From Rhodospirillales bacterium (GTDB lineage: Bacteria > Pseudomonadota > Alphaproteobacteria > CACIAM-22H2): a stretch of 12,925 bases of DNA. Below the pieces are notes generated by a model. That model was not told where the DNA came from, did no database searches, and worked only from the letters and a program-made list of their open reading frames with translations. Positions 5,959 through 12,925 of the stretch are shown in pieces; position 1 is the first letter of the stretch; each line of letters starts with the position of its first letter. Where the stretch lies: assembly GCA_016195145.1 (NCBI GenBank), contig JACQAF010000167.1, positions 1 to 12,925 on the forward strand. Direction: 5' to 3'. Both the position numbers and the translations under genes were made by a program.

Positions 5959-7124
5959 ATGTCGTTCATGTTCGCGACCCTCGCCCCCGATCCCGGCCGC
6001 ATTGCGCCTGCCGCCGCTGGCGACGGTTTCGGCGTCTATGTCCACTGGCCATTCTGCAAGTCGAAATGCCCTTATTGCGACTTCAACAGCCATGTGCGCG
6101 AGCGCATCGACGAGGCGCGCTGGCGCACGGCCTTGCTCGCCGATCTCGATCATTACTCGGGCCTGACCGGGGGCCGTACCGTGACCTCGGTTTTCTTCGG
6201 CGGCGGAACGCCGTCGCTGATGGACCCGCGCACGGCCGGGGCGGTGCTTGCCCGCATCGCCCGCAACTGGCCGCTCGCCGCCGATATCGAGGTGACGCTG
6301 GAAGCCAACCCCAACTCGGCCGAGCAGGCGCGCTTCGCCGGCTTCCGCGCCGCCGGGGTCAACCGCCTGTCGCTCGGCGTGCAGGCGCTCGACGACGCGG
6401 CGCTCAGATTCCTCGGCCGGGCCCACGATCAGGCCGAGGCGCGCGCTGCCATTGCGCTCGCCGCGCGCAATTTCTCGCGGTTTTCCTTCGATCTGATTTA
6501 TACGCGCCCGGGCCAGGATAGGGCCGCGTGGCGGCGCGAGCTGGGCGAAGCCCTGGCGATGGCGGGCGAGCATCTGTCGGTTTACCAGCTAACCATCGCG
6601 ACCTGCCGGCCGAGGACGAAGCGGCGGCGCTTTACGATCTGACGCAGGAAATTCTCGCCGCTGCCGGCCTGCCGGCCTACGAGGTTTCCAACCACGCGCG
6701 GCTGGGCGCCGAGTGCCGGCACAATCTCGTCTACTGGCGGTACGACGATTATGTCGGCGTCGGGCCGGGCGCGCATGGACGGCTGACGCTGGCCGGCGCG
6801 AAGACGGCGACGCGGCAGGAAAAAGCGCCCGAGACCTGGCTCGCCGCCGTCGAGGCGAAGGGCCACGCCACCGCCGAATGCCTGACGGTCGAGGCCGGTC
6901 AAGCCGCCGAAGAAGCACTGATGATGGGCTTGCGCCTCGCCGAAGGCGTGGATGCCGCGGCGTTCGCGCGCCGCACTGGATGCGATCTCGATGCGGCGCT
7001 TGATCCACGTCGCCTCGCCCGGCTGATCGAGGGCGGATTCGTCGCTCGCGACGCGCGCGGCCTGCGGGCCACGCCCGCCGGCCGCAAGGTGCTCAACGCC
7101 GTGCTGGCCGAACTTCTCGCCTGA
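5959..7124 (+). pseudogene. hemW: Radical SAM heme chaperone HemW, disrupted by an internal deletion and frameshift
   Basis: HemW is a CPO-like radical SAM protein that binds heme and a 4Fe-4S cluster and is thought to deliver heme to target proteins. The first frame from 5959 encodes YVHWPFCKSKCPYCDFN, with cluster cysteines C33, C37 and C40, then FFGGGTPSLM (SAM-binding GGTPS) and GVNRLSLGVQ. It stays homologous to VYQLTI near 6597. From about 6603 homology continues in a different frame with LPAEDEAAALYDLTQE, LPAYEVSNHAR and the HemW-specific RHNLVYW. Intact relatives have roughly 12-16 residues (EPGT-F type) between LTI and LP. Here 5 bases remain, so some 30-45 bases are missing and the frame is lost. 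The first frame stops at 6642. A second possible start is at 5968. This is either a real pseudogene or an assembly error. It is convergent with the LpoA-like gene, 10 bp away. Confidence 0.88.
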
Positions 7125-7134
7125 CCCGCGCCGG

Positions 7135-8363
7135 CTATCGCGTCAATTGCTCAAAGGTCTCCGGCGCCGGCGAGACGGTGCGGAACCCGTCGCGGCGGAC
7201 TTCGAGCACGGCGAGCCCGCGTTCGGCCGTGCCGTCGGCGCGCAGGCGGAAAATGCCGTCGAGCCCGGCAAAACCGCTCGCTGCGGTGAGCGCTTTGGCC
7301 GAGAAATCCGGCCCGTCGGGGGCGCGCGCCAGCACGGCGGCGAGCGCCACTGCGTCATAGGCGAGGGTGGCGATGCGCGGCGGCTCGCGGCCGTAAACGT
7401 CATGGAAGCGTTTGACGAAGCCTTCGCGCGCCTGCGGCGGCGGGGCCGCAAACCACGCGCCGATCAGCGCCGGCTCCTTGCCCACGCGTGGATCTTCCCA
7501 TAACGCGGTGCCGAGGAAGCGGATGCGCGCCGGGTCGATGTCGTAATAGGGCAGCAGGGGCGAGATGGCGAGAAGCCGGTCGCCGAAATCGGGCAGCAGC
7601 ACCGAATCGAAGCCGATCTCGCCCACCGTTTCGATGCCTTCGAGGCGGCGCAGCGCCTCGCGGCTGATCTCGTCGTCCTTGCCTTCGAGGGCGCGGCGCT
7701 GGGCGACCAGGGCGTTGCGTCGCGCCTCGTAGGCGGCGAGCCGCCGGACGACCGGCGAGGCGTCGGTCGTCGCCGGATCGTAGCGCTCGACGATGCCGAC
7801 CTGCGCGTCAGCCCGCGCGGCGGTGGCGCGCAGCGTTGCGACAAGCTGACGACATTGATCCCGGCGGCGCGCGTCTTGGCCGTCACCGCCGCTACTTCGG
7901 CTGCAAAGAGCGGGCCGATAATCAGTCGCGCGCCGTCGGCCAGCGCCGCCTCGGCAGCGCGCGCCGCCCCGTCGGCCGTCCCGCCGGTATCGCGCGGCAG
8001 CAAAATCAGCGCGTCATCGCCAATATCGAACAGCGCCACCTGGGCGGCATCGAGCAGGGCTCGGCCGACCTGGGCGCTCGGTCCCGTCAGCGGCAGCAGA
8101 ATGGCGACCTTCGGGGCCGCCGCCGGCACCGCAGCCGGTGCGCCGGCCGGGATGGGCGGCGGCACGGCGGTTTCAAGCGGCACCGTACGCGCCGGTTGCT
8201 GCGCCGCTGCCGGCGGGCCGCCTTGCAACCCGCCGCCGGTGTTCTGTACCCTGCCGCTCTCGCAGGCGGCGAGCGCGAACAGCAGCGCCGTCAGCGGCAC
8301 GGCCAAACGCAGGAATCGCCCACGGGCGAAAAACCGATCGGGGCAGGCGGGGCAAGCGATCAC
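7135..8363 (-). pseudogene. LpoA-like penicillin-binding protein activator lipoprotein, disrupted by an internal deletion and frameshift
   Basis: This is a Peripla_BP_6-type outer-membrane lipoprotein, the kind encoded beside rsmI and yraN and related to LpoA, which stimulates peptidoglycan synthases. The GTG at 8363 is preceded by GGAGG (8369-8373) at 5-base spacing, a better start than the ATG at 8375. A signal peptide with lipobox LAAC (C34) and a Pro/Ala linker lead into KVAILLPLTGPSAQVGRALLDAAQ and GARLIIGPLFAAEV, up to AAGINVVSLS near 7839. Homology then resumes in another frame with LVATLRATAARADAQVGIVERYDP and runs to FEQLTR and the stop at 7135. The stretch usually found between the N(D)-containing strand and the next helix (about 40-50 residues) is missing. 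This is therefore a deletion of over 100 bases plus a frameshift, not a single-base slip. Confidence 0.8.
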
Positions 8364-8364
8364 A

Positions 8365-9264
8365 ATGTCCTCCATTTCGCAGGGCGAGCCTAGCCGCGAC
8401 GGCAAGACAAGTAAATTGCCGGCGGGCATCTATGTCGTCGCCACGCCGCTCGGCAATCTTGGCGACATCACCCGCCGCGCGCAGGAGATTCTCGCCGCGG
8501 CCGATATCGTCGCCTGCGAGGATACGCGGGTCACCCGCCGGCTTCTCGCCGCACTCGGCATTCCCGCGCGCCGGCTGATGCGTTACGACGACCACGCCGC
8601 CGGCCGCACCCAGCCGGCGCTTATCGAAGCCGTCCAACATGGCGGGAGTGTGGCGCTGGTGTCCGACGCCGGCACGCCGCTGATTGCCGACCCCGGCTAC
8701 AAGCTGATCCGCGCGGCGCGCGAGGCAGGGCTCGCGGTTACCGCCGTGCCGGGACCGTCGGCGGCGATGGCGGCGCTGTCGGTATCGGGCCTGCCCAGCG
8801 ATCGCTTCCTGTTCCTCGGCTTCCTGCCGCAAAAAGCCAAGGCGCGCGCGGCAGCGCTAGCCGAGGTAAAGGCCGTGCGCGCGACGCTGATCGTCTTCGA
8901 ATCGCCGCGCCGGCTGCCCGAAAGCCTCGCCGCGATGGCCGACATTTTCGGCCCGCGCGAGGCGGTCGTCGCCCGCGAGCTGACCAAGCTGTTCGAGGAG
9001 ACGCGGCGCGGCTCGCTCGCCGAGCTGGCCGCGGCCTACGCCGAATCCGGCCCGCCCAGGGGCGAGGTGGTGGTGATTATCGGCCCACCGGCCGAAATTA
9101 CCGTCGCCGAGGCCGATGCGGCGCCCGATCTCGACGTGCGGCTGACGGCGGCGCTCGGCGGCATGAGCCTGCGCGACGCCGTCGCCGATGTGGCCCGCGC
9201 CACCGGTCGGCCGCGCCGCGAGGTTTACGCCCGCGCGCTGGCCCTCGGCATCGCCCGCAAATGA
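8365..9264 (+). CDS. rsmI: 16S rRNA (cytidine(1402)-2'-O)-methyltransferase RsmI
   Basis: RsmI uses SAM to 2'-O-methylate C1402 of 16S rRNA in the decoding centre. The 299-residue protein belongs to the tetrapyrrole-methylase fold. GIYVVATPLGNLGDITRRA is at 21-39, ACEDTRVTRRLL at 50-61, and LVSDAGTPLIADPGYKL at 98-114. VPGPSA is at 128-133, GLPSDRFLFLGFLP at 142-155, and VARELTKLFEE follows. The ATG at 8365 is the only ATG before the conserved region. It gives a tail of about 18 residues before LPAGIY and has no clear ribosome-binding site; a TTG just before PAGIY is a conceivable alternative. The gene starts one base from the divergent LpoA-like gene. It overlaps yraN by 4 bases (ATGA), which indicates translational coupling. 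Confidence 0.97.
   Translation: MSSISQGEPSRDGKTSKLPAGIYVVATPLGNLGDITRRAQEILAAADIVACEDTRVTRRLLAALGIPARRLMRYDDHAAGRTQPALIEAVQHGGSVALVSDAGTPLIADPGYKLIRAAREAGLAVTAVPGPSAAMAALSVSGLPSDRFLFLGFLPQKAKARAAALAEVKAVRATLIVFESPRRLPESLAAMADIFGPREAVVARELTKLFEETRRGSLAELAAAYAESGPPRGEVVVIIGPPAEITVAEADAAPDLDVRLTAALGGMSLRDAVADVARATGRPRREVYARALALGIARK
8369..8373 (-). promoter_or_regulatory. Ribosome-binding site deciding the LpoA-like start
   Basis: GGAGG on the minus strand is 5 bases before the GTG at 8363. The ATG at 8375 overlaps this box and has nothing comparable upstream. The GTG is therefore favoured, which leaves a single base between this gene and the rsmI ATG at 8365. Confidence 0.7.
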
Positions 9265-9635
9265 ACCCGCCGGCCGCCGGCCGGGTGCGGGCCCAGCGCC
9301 GCGGCCGCTTCGCCGAACATCTGGCCGCCTGGCGGCTGCGCCTCGCCGGTTATCGCATCCTCGCCCGCGGCTATCGCACGCCGGTGGGCGAGATCGACCT
9401 TATTGTCAGGCGCGGCGGCGTGGTGGCGTTCGTCGAGGTCAAGGCGCGCCCCGATCTCGCCAGCGCGGCCGAGGCCGTGGGCGGCGCGCAGCGCACCCGT
9501 ATCGCCCGCGCCGCGATGGCATTTCTCGCCGCGCGGGCCGAGTTGCGGAATGCGGCCCTGCGATTCGACGTTGTGCTGGTGGCCCCGTGGCGCCTGCCCC
9601 GGCATATCGCCGACGCTTGGCGCGACTCGGGCTGA
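9261..9635 (+). CDS. yraN: UPF0102 family protein YraN (endonuclease-like fold)
   Basis: The 124-residue protein has the family's PD-(D/E)xK nuclease-like signature: GEIDLIVRRGGVVAFVEVKAR at 43-63, with E44, D46, E59 and K61 in the usual places. GRFAEHLAAWRLRLAGYRILARGYR precedes it. The biological substrate is not established; the fold suggests DNA or RNA processing. Its ATG overlaps the rsmI stop (ATGA at 9261-9264). The rsmI-yraN pairing is very widely conserved. Confidence 0.95.
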   Translation: MNPPAAGRVRAQRRGRFAEHLAAWRLRLAGYRILARGYRTPVGEIDLIVRRGGVVAFVEVKARPDLASAAEAVGGAQRTRIARAAMAFLAARAELRNAALRFDVVLVAPWRLPRHIADAWRDSG

Positions 9636-9646
9636 CGCGATATAGA
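9617..9646 (+). promoter_or_regulatory. Possible promoter for the BON-domain lipoprotein gene
   Basis: TTGGCG (9617-9622) and TATAGA (9641-9646) are spaced 18 bases apart and straddle the end of yraN. This could give the BON gene transcription independent of rsmI-yraN. The -10 is good and the -35 fair. Confidence 0.4.
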
Positions 9647-9676
9647 AAACTAGGTCCGTTGCGAAGGAGATTGCCC

Positions 9677-10318
9677 ATGACCGAGCGTTGCGCCGCACGG
9701 CGCTTTATTGATTCCCGACGCGCGCTGGCGTTGATCGGCCTGCTCGCCGCCGCGCCGCTGGCCGGCTGCGTCGGAGCTGCGGTCGGCGCGGGCGCAACGG
9801 CCGGCGTCGCCGCCGTCCAGGAGCGCGGCATCAAGGGCGCGGTCAGCGACACCGCCATCCGCGCCGAGATCAACCATTACTGGCTGCAAAAGGACCAGGC
9901 CTTGCTCGGCGACATGAATCTCCAGATTCACGAGGGACGGGTTCTGGTCACCGGCTCGACCAAGGATGCGGATTTGCGCGCCGAGGCGATCACCCTCGCC
10001 TGGAAGGCCAAGGGCGTGCGCGAGGTGATCAACGAGGTCGAGATCAGCAGCGAGGGCGGCATCGTCAACTACGCGCGCGACACGGCCATCTCGGCCGAAC
10101 TGCGCACGCGCCTGCTCTTCGCCAAGGAAGTGCAGTCGGTCAATTACTCGATCGAGACGGTGAACGGCGTGGTTTATCTTATTGGCGTCGCCCAGCACCA
10201 GGAAGAGCTCGACCGCGTACTCAACATCGCGCGCAACATCGCCAATGTGCGGCGCGTCGTCAGCCATGTCCTGATGAAGGACGATCCGCGCCGGTTCACG
10301 CCGCCCGTCACGTCCTGA
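9677..10318 (+). CDS. Two-BON-domain outer-membrane lipoprotein (DolP/YraP- or OsmY-like)
   Basis: The 213-residue product starts with a lipoprotein signal peptide ending in lipobox LAGC (C31) and a Gly/Ala-rich linker. Two BON domains follow, at about 57-125 (INHYWLQKD, NLQIHEGRVLVTGST, VREVINEVEI) and 135-201 (TAISAELRTRLLF, SIETVNGVVYLIGVAQ, VRRVVSHVLM). BON domains bind phospholipid. The E. coli homologue DolP, in the same neighbourhood, localises to anionic lipid at division sites and supports outer-membrane integrity. Residue 32 is not Asp, so Lol sorting to the outer membrane is expected. A strong AAGGAG lies 8 bases before the ATG. It lies 41 bp after yraN, possibly with its own promoter. 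Confidence 0.92.
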   Translation: MTERCAARRFIDSRRALALIGLLAAAPLAGCVGAAVGAGATAGVAAVQERGIKGAVSDTAIRAEINHYWLQKDQALLGDMNLQIHEGRVLVTGSTKDADLRAEAITLAWKAKGVREVINEVEISSEGGIVNYARDTAISAELRTRLLFAKEVQSVNYSIETVNGVVYLIGVAQHQEELDRVLNIARNIANVRRVVSHVLMKDDPRRFTPPVTS

Positions 10319-10442
10319 ACCGTCCACTCGCAGGGATGCGGCGAGGAGGCTTGCGGGAAACGCGGCGACGGGCCATCGTACCGGCGAATTGCCGCGTATT
10401 CGCGCGGCCGCCCTAGCTTTCGCCCGAGGAACCCGGTTACCC

Positions 10443-11408
10443 ATGAGCCTTGCCGTCGCCATCCAGATGGACCCCATCGAGCGGGCCGATATCGACGCCA
10501 GCTCCGATTTCGCCCTCGCCTTCGAGGCGCAGAATCGCGGCTATGCGCTGTATCACTACCTGCCGCAGGATTTGAGCTTCGTTCACGGCCGGGTGCGCGC
10601 CCGGGCGCGGGCGCTGAAATTGCGTCGCGAACGCGGCAACCATTATACGCTTGGCGGGTTCGAGACCCTCGACCTCGCCACGGTCGATGTGGTGCTGATG
10701 CGTCAGGACCCGCCCTTCGACATGGCTTACATCACGGCGACGCATCTGTTGCAGCACATCCATCCGGCGACGCTGGTGGTCAACGATCCGGCTAGCGTGC
10801 GCGACGCGCCCGAGAAGCTGTTCGTCACCCATTTTCCCGACCTGATGCCGCCGACGCTGATCACCTCCGACCGGGCCGAAATCGCCGCCTTCCGCGCCGA
10901 GCACAAGCACATCATCCTGAAGCCGCTGTTCGGCAACGGCGGCGCGGGCGTTTTTCACATCACGCCCGGCGACGAGAACCTCAACGCGCTGGTCGAGATG
11001 TTCACCAGCATGAGCCGCGAGCCGATTGTCGTGCAACGCTATCTCCCCGAGGTGCGCCAGGGCGACAAGCGGATCATCCTGGTTGACGGCCAGCCGGCCG
11101 GGGCGGTGATGCGCGTGCCGCCGGCGGGCGAGGCGCGGGCGAATCTGCATGTCGGCGGACGGGCGGAGAAGGCGACCCTGACCCGGCGCGAGCGGCAGAT
11201 TTGCGAGGCGATCGGCCCCACCCTCGCTGAACGCGGCCTGATCTTCGCCGGCATCGACGTGATCGGCGACTATCTGACCGAGATCAACGTCACCTCGCCC
11301 ACCGGCATCCAGGAGATCGACCGCTTCGACGGCGTGAAGATCGCGGCGCAGATCTGGGATGCGATCGAGAAACGCGTCAGCGGCCGGCCGCGCAAGCGCG
11401 CCTCCTAG
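10443..11408 (+). CDS. gshB: Glutathione synthetase
   Basis: GshB joins gamma-glutamylcysteine and glycine using ATP, the second step of glutathione synthesis in the cytosol. The 321-residue protein is of normal length with the prokaryotic GSH-synthase N-domain (MDPIERADIDASSDFALAFEAQNRG) and an ATP-grasp domain. Motifs include MRQDPPFDMAYITATHLL (about 86-103), NDPASVRDAPEKLF (114-127), KPLFGNGGAGVF (160-171, flexible ATP loop), and GGRAEKATLT. The Mg-binding signature TEINVTSPTGIQEIDR is at 279-294. The ATG at 10443 matches the family N-terminus; GAGGA lies 12 bases upstream, somewhat far. 124 bp of non-coding DNA separates it from the BON gene, and it is convergent with the extensin-like gene (7-bp gap). 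Confidence 0.97.
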   Translation: MSLAVAIQMDPIERADIDASSDFALAFEAQNRGYALYHYLPQDLSFVHGRVRARARALKLRRERGNHYTLGGFETLDLATVDVVLMRQDPPFDMAYITATHLLQHIHPATLVVNDPASVRDAPEKLFVTHFPDLMPPTLITSDRAEIAAFRAEHKHIILKPLFGNGGAGVFHITPGDENLNALVEMFTSMSREPIVVQRYLPEVRQGDKRIILVDGQPAGAVMRVPPAGEARANLHVGGRAEKATLTRRERQICEAIGPTLAERGLIFAGIDVIGDYLTEINVTSPTGIQEIDRFDGVKIAAQIWDAIEKRVSGRPRKRAS

Positions 11409-11415
11409 GGCCGGT

Positions 11416-12096
11416 TCAATATCCGCAGAGCTGGTCCGGTCCGATATCGAGATGTAGGTGCCCGTCGTGGCTGCGGTCGCGATTGGGGGTCAGCACGACG
11501 CCGAAGCTGTCGCACGCCGCGCGGGCTACCTCGTGGAGAAACCGGGTCCGCGCCCCGGCATTGCGCCAGTCCCGTTTGACGTCGATCCGCGTGCCGTCGG
11601 CGAGATCGAAACCGGAAATGTCGATCGCCCGGCCAAAGGCGTGCTGGCTGAGCTTGCGCGTGCCGTTGATCGTCCGGCAGCCATAGGCGCCGTAATGGCG
11701 GATCATCGTCACCCGATGCCCGAAATGGCGGTGCGCCGCCGGTTGGATGATCTGCGCCTCGAAATCGGCCAGCGCCACCGCGAGCGGGCAGGCCATTGTC
11801 GCCGGCTTGTCGAGTGCTGCCCGCAACCGGGTCAGGATCACCGCTTCGGCAACGTGACAGCCGCCGGCGGTGGCCGGCAGCGCCGCCGGCTCGAAGGCTG
11901 CGCCCTGCGCGCCCAACGCCTCGTAACAGGCGAGCCCCTGCGGCGCCGATAGCGGCGGCGGCGCGGGGCGGGGCGCGACCGCAACCGGGGCAACGATCCG
12001 CGGCGCGCAGGCAGCCAGCAGCGCCAGCGCCAGGACGGCGGCAAGACGGCCCGCCGATCCCGGCAGCCATTGTCGGCAAAAGGAATAAAACATCAT
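11416..12096 (-). CDS. Extensin-like C-domain lipoprotein, probable LAS-type peptidoglycan peptidase
   Basis: The 226-residue protein has a signal peptide with lipobox LAAC (C30) and a Pro/Ala linker. It then matches the bacterial 'extensin-like C-terminal' domain despite having no relation to plant extensin. SQHAFGRAIDISGF (150-163) fits the SxHxxGxAxD zinc motif of LAS/M15-type peptidases, with ligands H152 and D159. DGHLHLDI supplies the HxH pair (H213, H215). Six cysteines after C30 (57, 80, 103, 140, 195, 224) suggest disulfides in the periplasm. I infer a cell-wall-cleaving role; the family is little characterised. MM at 12096/12093 is the only plausible start and lacks a clear ribosome-binding site. 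A -10-like TATAGT lies at 12136-12141. Confidence 0.88.
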   Translation of the reverse strand: MMFYSFCRQWLPGSAGRLAAVLALALLAACAPRIVAPVAVAPRPAPPPLSAPQGLACYEALGAQGAAFEPAALPATAGGCHVAEAVILTRLRAALDKPATMACPLAVALADFEAQIIQPAAHRHFGHRVTMIRHYGAYGCRTINGTRKLSQHAFGRAIDISGFDLADGTRIDVKRDWRNAGARTRFLHEVARAACDSFGVVLTPNRDRSHDGHLHLDIGPDQLCGY

Positions 12097-12135
12097 CGGC
12101 CGAGGTGATGGCCCGGCGCCCGGTGCGTAAGCCGC

Positions 12136-12141
12136 ACTATA
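12136..12141 (-). promoter_or_regulatory. Possible -10 box for the extensin-like gene
   Basis: On the minus strand TATAGT lies about 40 bases before the ATG at 12096. No good -35 is found 16-18 bases upstream, so this is a partial promoter at best. Confidence 0.3.
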
Positions 12142-12273
12142 CCCCGTACTGCCCGGCGCTGTGAATGGCCCGCGAGCAACTGGCGGCGCCGGGTCATAGC
12201 AGGGTTTTCGCCGCGACGACTAGCTAGACGGCGGCGTCCGCAGGCGTCGCCCAGGGGGCGGGTTAGCGCGGAT

Positions 12274-12925
12274 TCATTCCTTCTGATCGGCGTCGGGGTT
12301 CTCGGGCAGCTGGGGAACTATGCTGTCGAATTCCCGCCGGACGTCGTCGTCCGAGAGGAGCGGAACCGCCCGCGACGCCATGGTCGATTGCGGCTGCGCC
12401 AGATGCGCAAGCTGGGGAAACGCCAAGGTCAGCGCCAGCACAAGCGCTTGCGCACCGAGAAACGGTACAAGGGCGCGCACCAGCGCCCCGGTCGGCACCC
12501 GTTCCGCCATCGTCGTGCGCGCCATCATCACCGCGTAACCGACCGGCGGGATGAGAAAGCTCGCCTGCAGGGTGAACAGGGTCAGCGCCGAAACCCAGAC
12601 GGCGTCAGGGACGCGCATGAGCAACGGTGGCATCACCACCGGGATAATGACGAAGATGATTTCGAACGCATCGAGCACGAAGGCGCAGAGCCCGAGCAGC
12701 AGCAGAACCGCCGCGACCGCCCCGATCGGGCCGCCCGGAATCTGCCCGATCAGGGCGTCGAGCAAGCGGTCGGTTCCGAAGGCGCGGAAGACGAGGGTAA
12801 AGGTAGTCGCGGCGACGAATAGGGCGAACAACGCCCCGGTGATCGCCATCGTGTTGCGCAGCACCTCGGCCATCGCATCGGCGCGCAGCGACCGCGTGAC
12901 GATCCCCGAGACGAGGAGCGCGCAC
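12274..12925 (-). CDS. TRAP transporter large permease (DctM family), C-terminal part, cut by window edge
   Basis: TRAP permeases import organic acids or related solutes using an ion gradient, together with a small membrane subunit and a periplasmic binding protein. The last 216 residues are visible. They hold several hydrophobic helices (NTMAITGALFALFVAATTFTL; GAVAAVLLLLGLCAFVLDAF; then a helix ending FVIIPVVMPPLL) and the family-typical DAFEIIFVIIP and LQASFLIPPVGYAVMM segments. The last helix (LGAQALVLALTLAFP) is followed by an unusual polar tail of about 40 residues, Ser/Asp/Glu/Pro-rich, ending NPDADQKE. The 5' part and likely partner genes lie beyond 12925. The true start is outside; the ATG at 12873 is internal because homologous coding continues to the edge. 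No regulatory signal is visible. Confidence 0.9.
   Translation of the reverse strand, partial: CALLVSGIVTRSLRADAMAEVLRNTMAITGALFALFVAATTFTLVFRAFGTDRLLDALIGQIPGGPIGAVAAVLLLLGLCAFVLDAFEIIFVIIPVVMPPLLMRVPDAVWVSALTLFTLQASFLIPPVGYAVMMARTTMAERVPTGALVRALVPFLGAQALVLALTLAFPQLAHLAQPQSTMASRAVPLLSDDDVRREFDSIVPQLPENPDADQKE

Noticed and set aside
6528..6602. Programmed frameshifting in hemW
   Set aside because: There is no slippery heptamer or downstream structure, and conserved residues are missing rather than out of phase. A lesion or assembly error fits better.
10319..10442. Hidden small gene or RNA between the BON gene and gshB
   Set aside because: The 124-bp gap shows no convincing frame, hairpin with T-run or tRNA-like fold; only the gshB ribosome-binding region is suggestive.
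12097..12273. RNA gene or terminator between the extensin-like and TRAP genes
   Set aside because: The 177-bp gap has a CTAGCTAG palindrome (12220-12227) and imperfect GC inverted repeats. There is no T-run, tRNA fold or credible frame.
1..12925. Novel multi-gene system, mobile element, CRISPR array or defence island
   Set aside because: Except for the 139-residue protein, every gene matches a known conserved family in ordinary neighbourhoods. No direct-repeat arrays, transposase, integrase or terminal repeats were seen.

Overview
The window looks like chromosomal DNA of a high-GC alphaproteobacterium, probably close to Rhodospirillales. The evidence is strong GC bias at third codon positions and the hrcA-grpE / rph-rdgB-hemW neighbourhood, with dnaK next to grpE. 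The lineage is inferred from gene content and protein style; no search was run. Almost everything here is core housekeeping. I saw no mobile element, CRISPR array, tRNA, rRNA, phage gene or defence island.

Layout. (1) 1-3776 is a heat-shock block. It holds dnaK (minus, only the first 328 residues inside the window), a 411-bp regulatory gap, an unrecognised 139-residue plus-strand gene, then grpE and hrcA (both minus, hrcA first in transcription). (2) 3777-5103 holds rph and rdgB, a plus-strand pair for RNA 3'-end processing and nucleotide-pool cleaning. hrcA and rph are divergent across 160 bp. (3) 5116-5937 holds a small DUF6356-type membrane protein (minus) divergent from an Lrp/AsnC regulator (plus), across an AT-rich intergenic region. 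(4) 5959-8363 holds hemW (plus) and an LpoA-like penicillin-binding-protein activator lipoprotein (minus), which are convergent. Both are broken by internal deletions that also shift the frame. (5) 8365-10318 holds rsmI, yraN and a two-BON-domain lipoprotein. With the divergent LpoA-like gene this matches the E. coli yraL-yraM-yraN-(diaA)-yraP neighbourhood. (6) 10443-12096 holds gshB (plus), convergent with an extensin-like-C-domain lipoprotein (minus). (7) 12274-12925 holds the C-terminal part of a TRAP transporter large permease (minus), cut by the window edge.

Functional threads are: protein folding and its control (DnaK, GrpE, HrcA); RNA and ribosome maintenance (RNase PH, RsmI); metabolite housekeeping (RdgB, GshB, HemW); and envelope maintenance (LpoA-like protein, BON lipoprotein, extensin-like lipoprotein). 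The points most worth a second look are the two deletion/frameshift lesions about 1.25 kb apart, a perfect palindrome on the -35 box of a near-leaderless hrcA promoter, the orphan gene with its own strong promoter between dnaK and grpE, and the repeat-rich AT island in front of the Lrp-family gene. I did not find a new multi-gene system.
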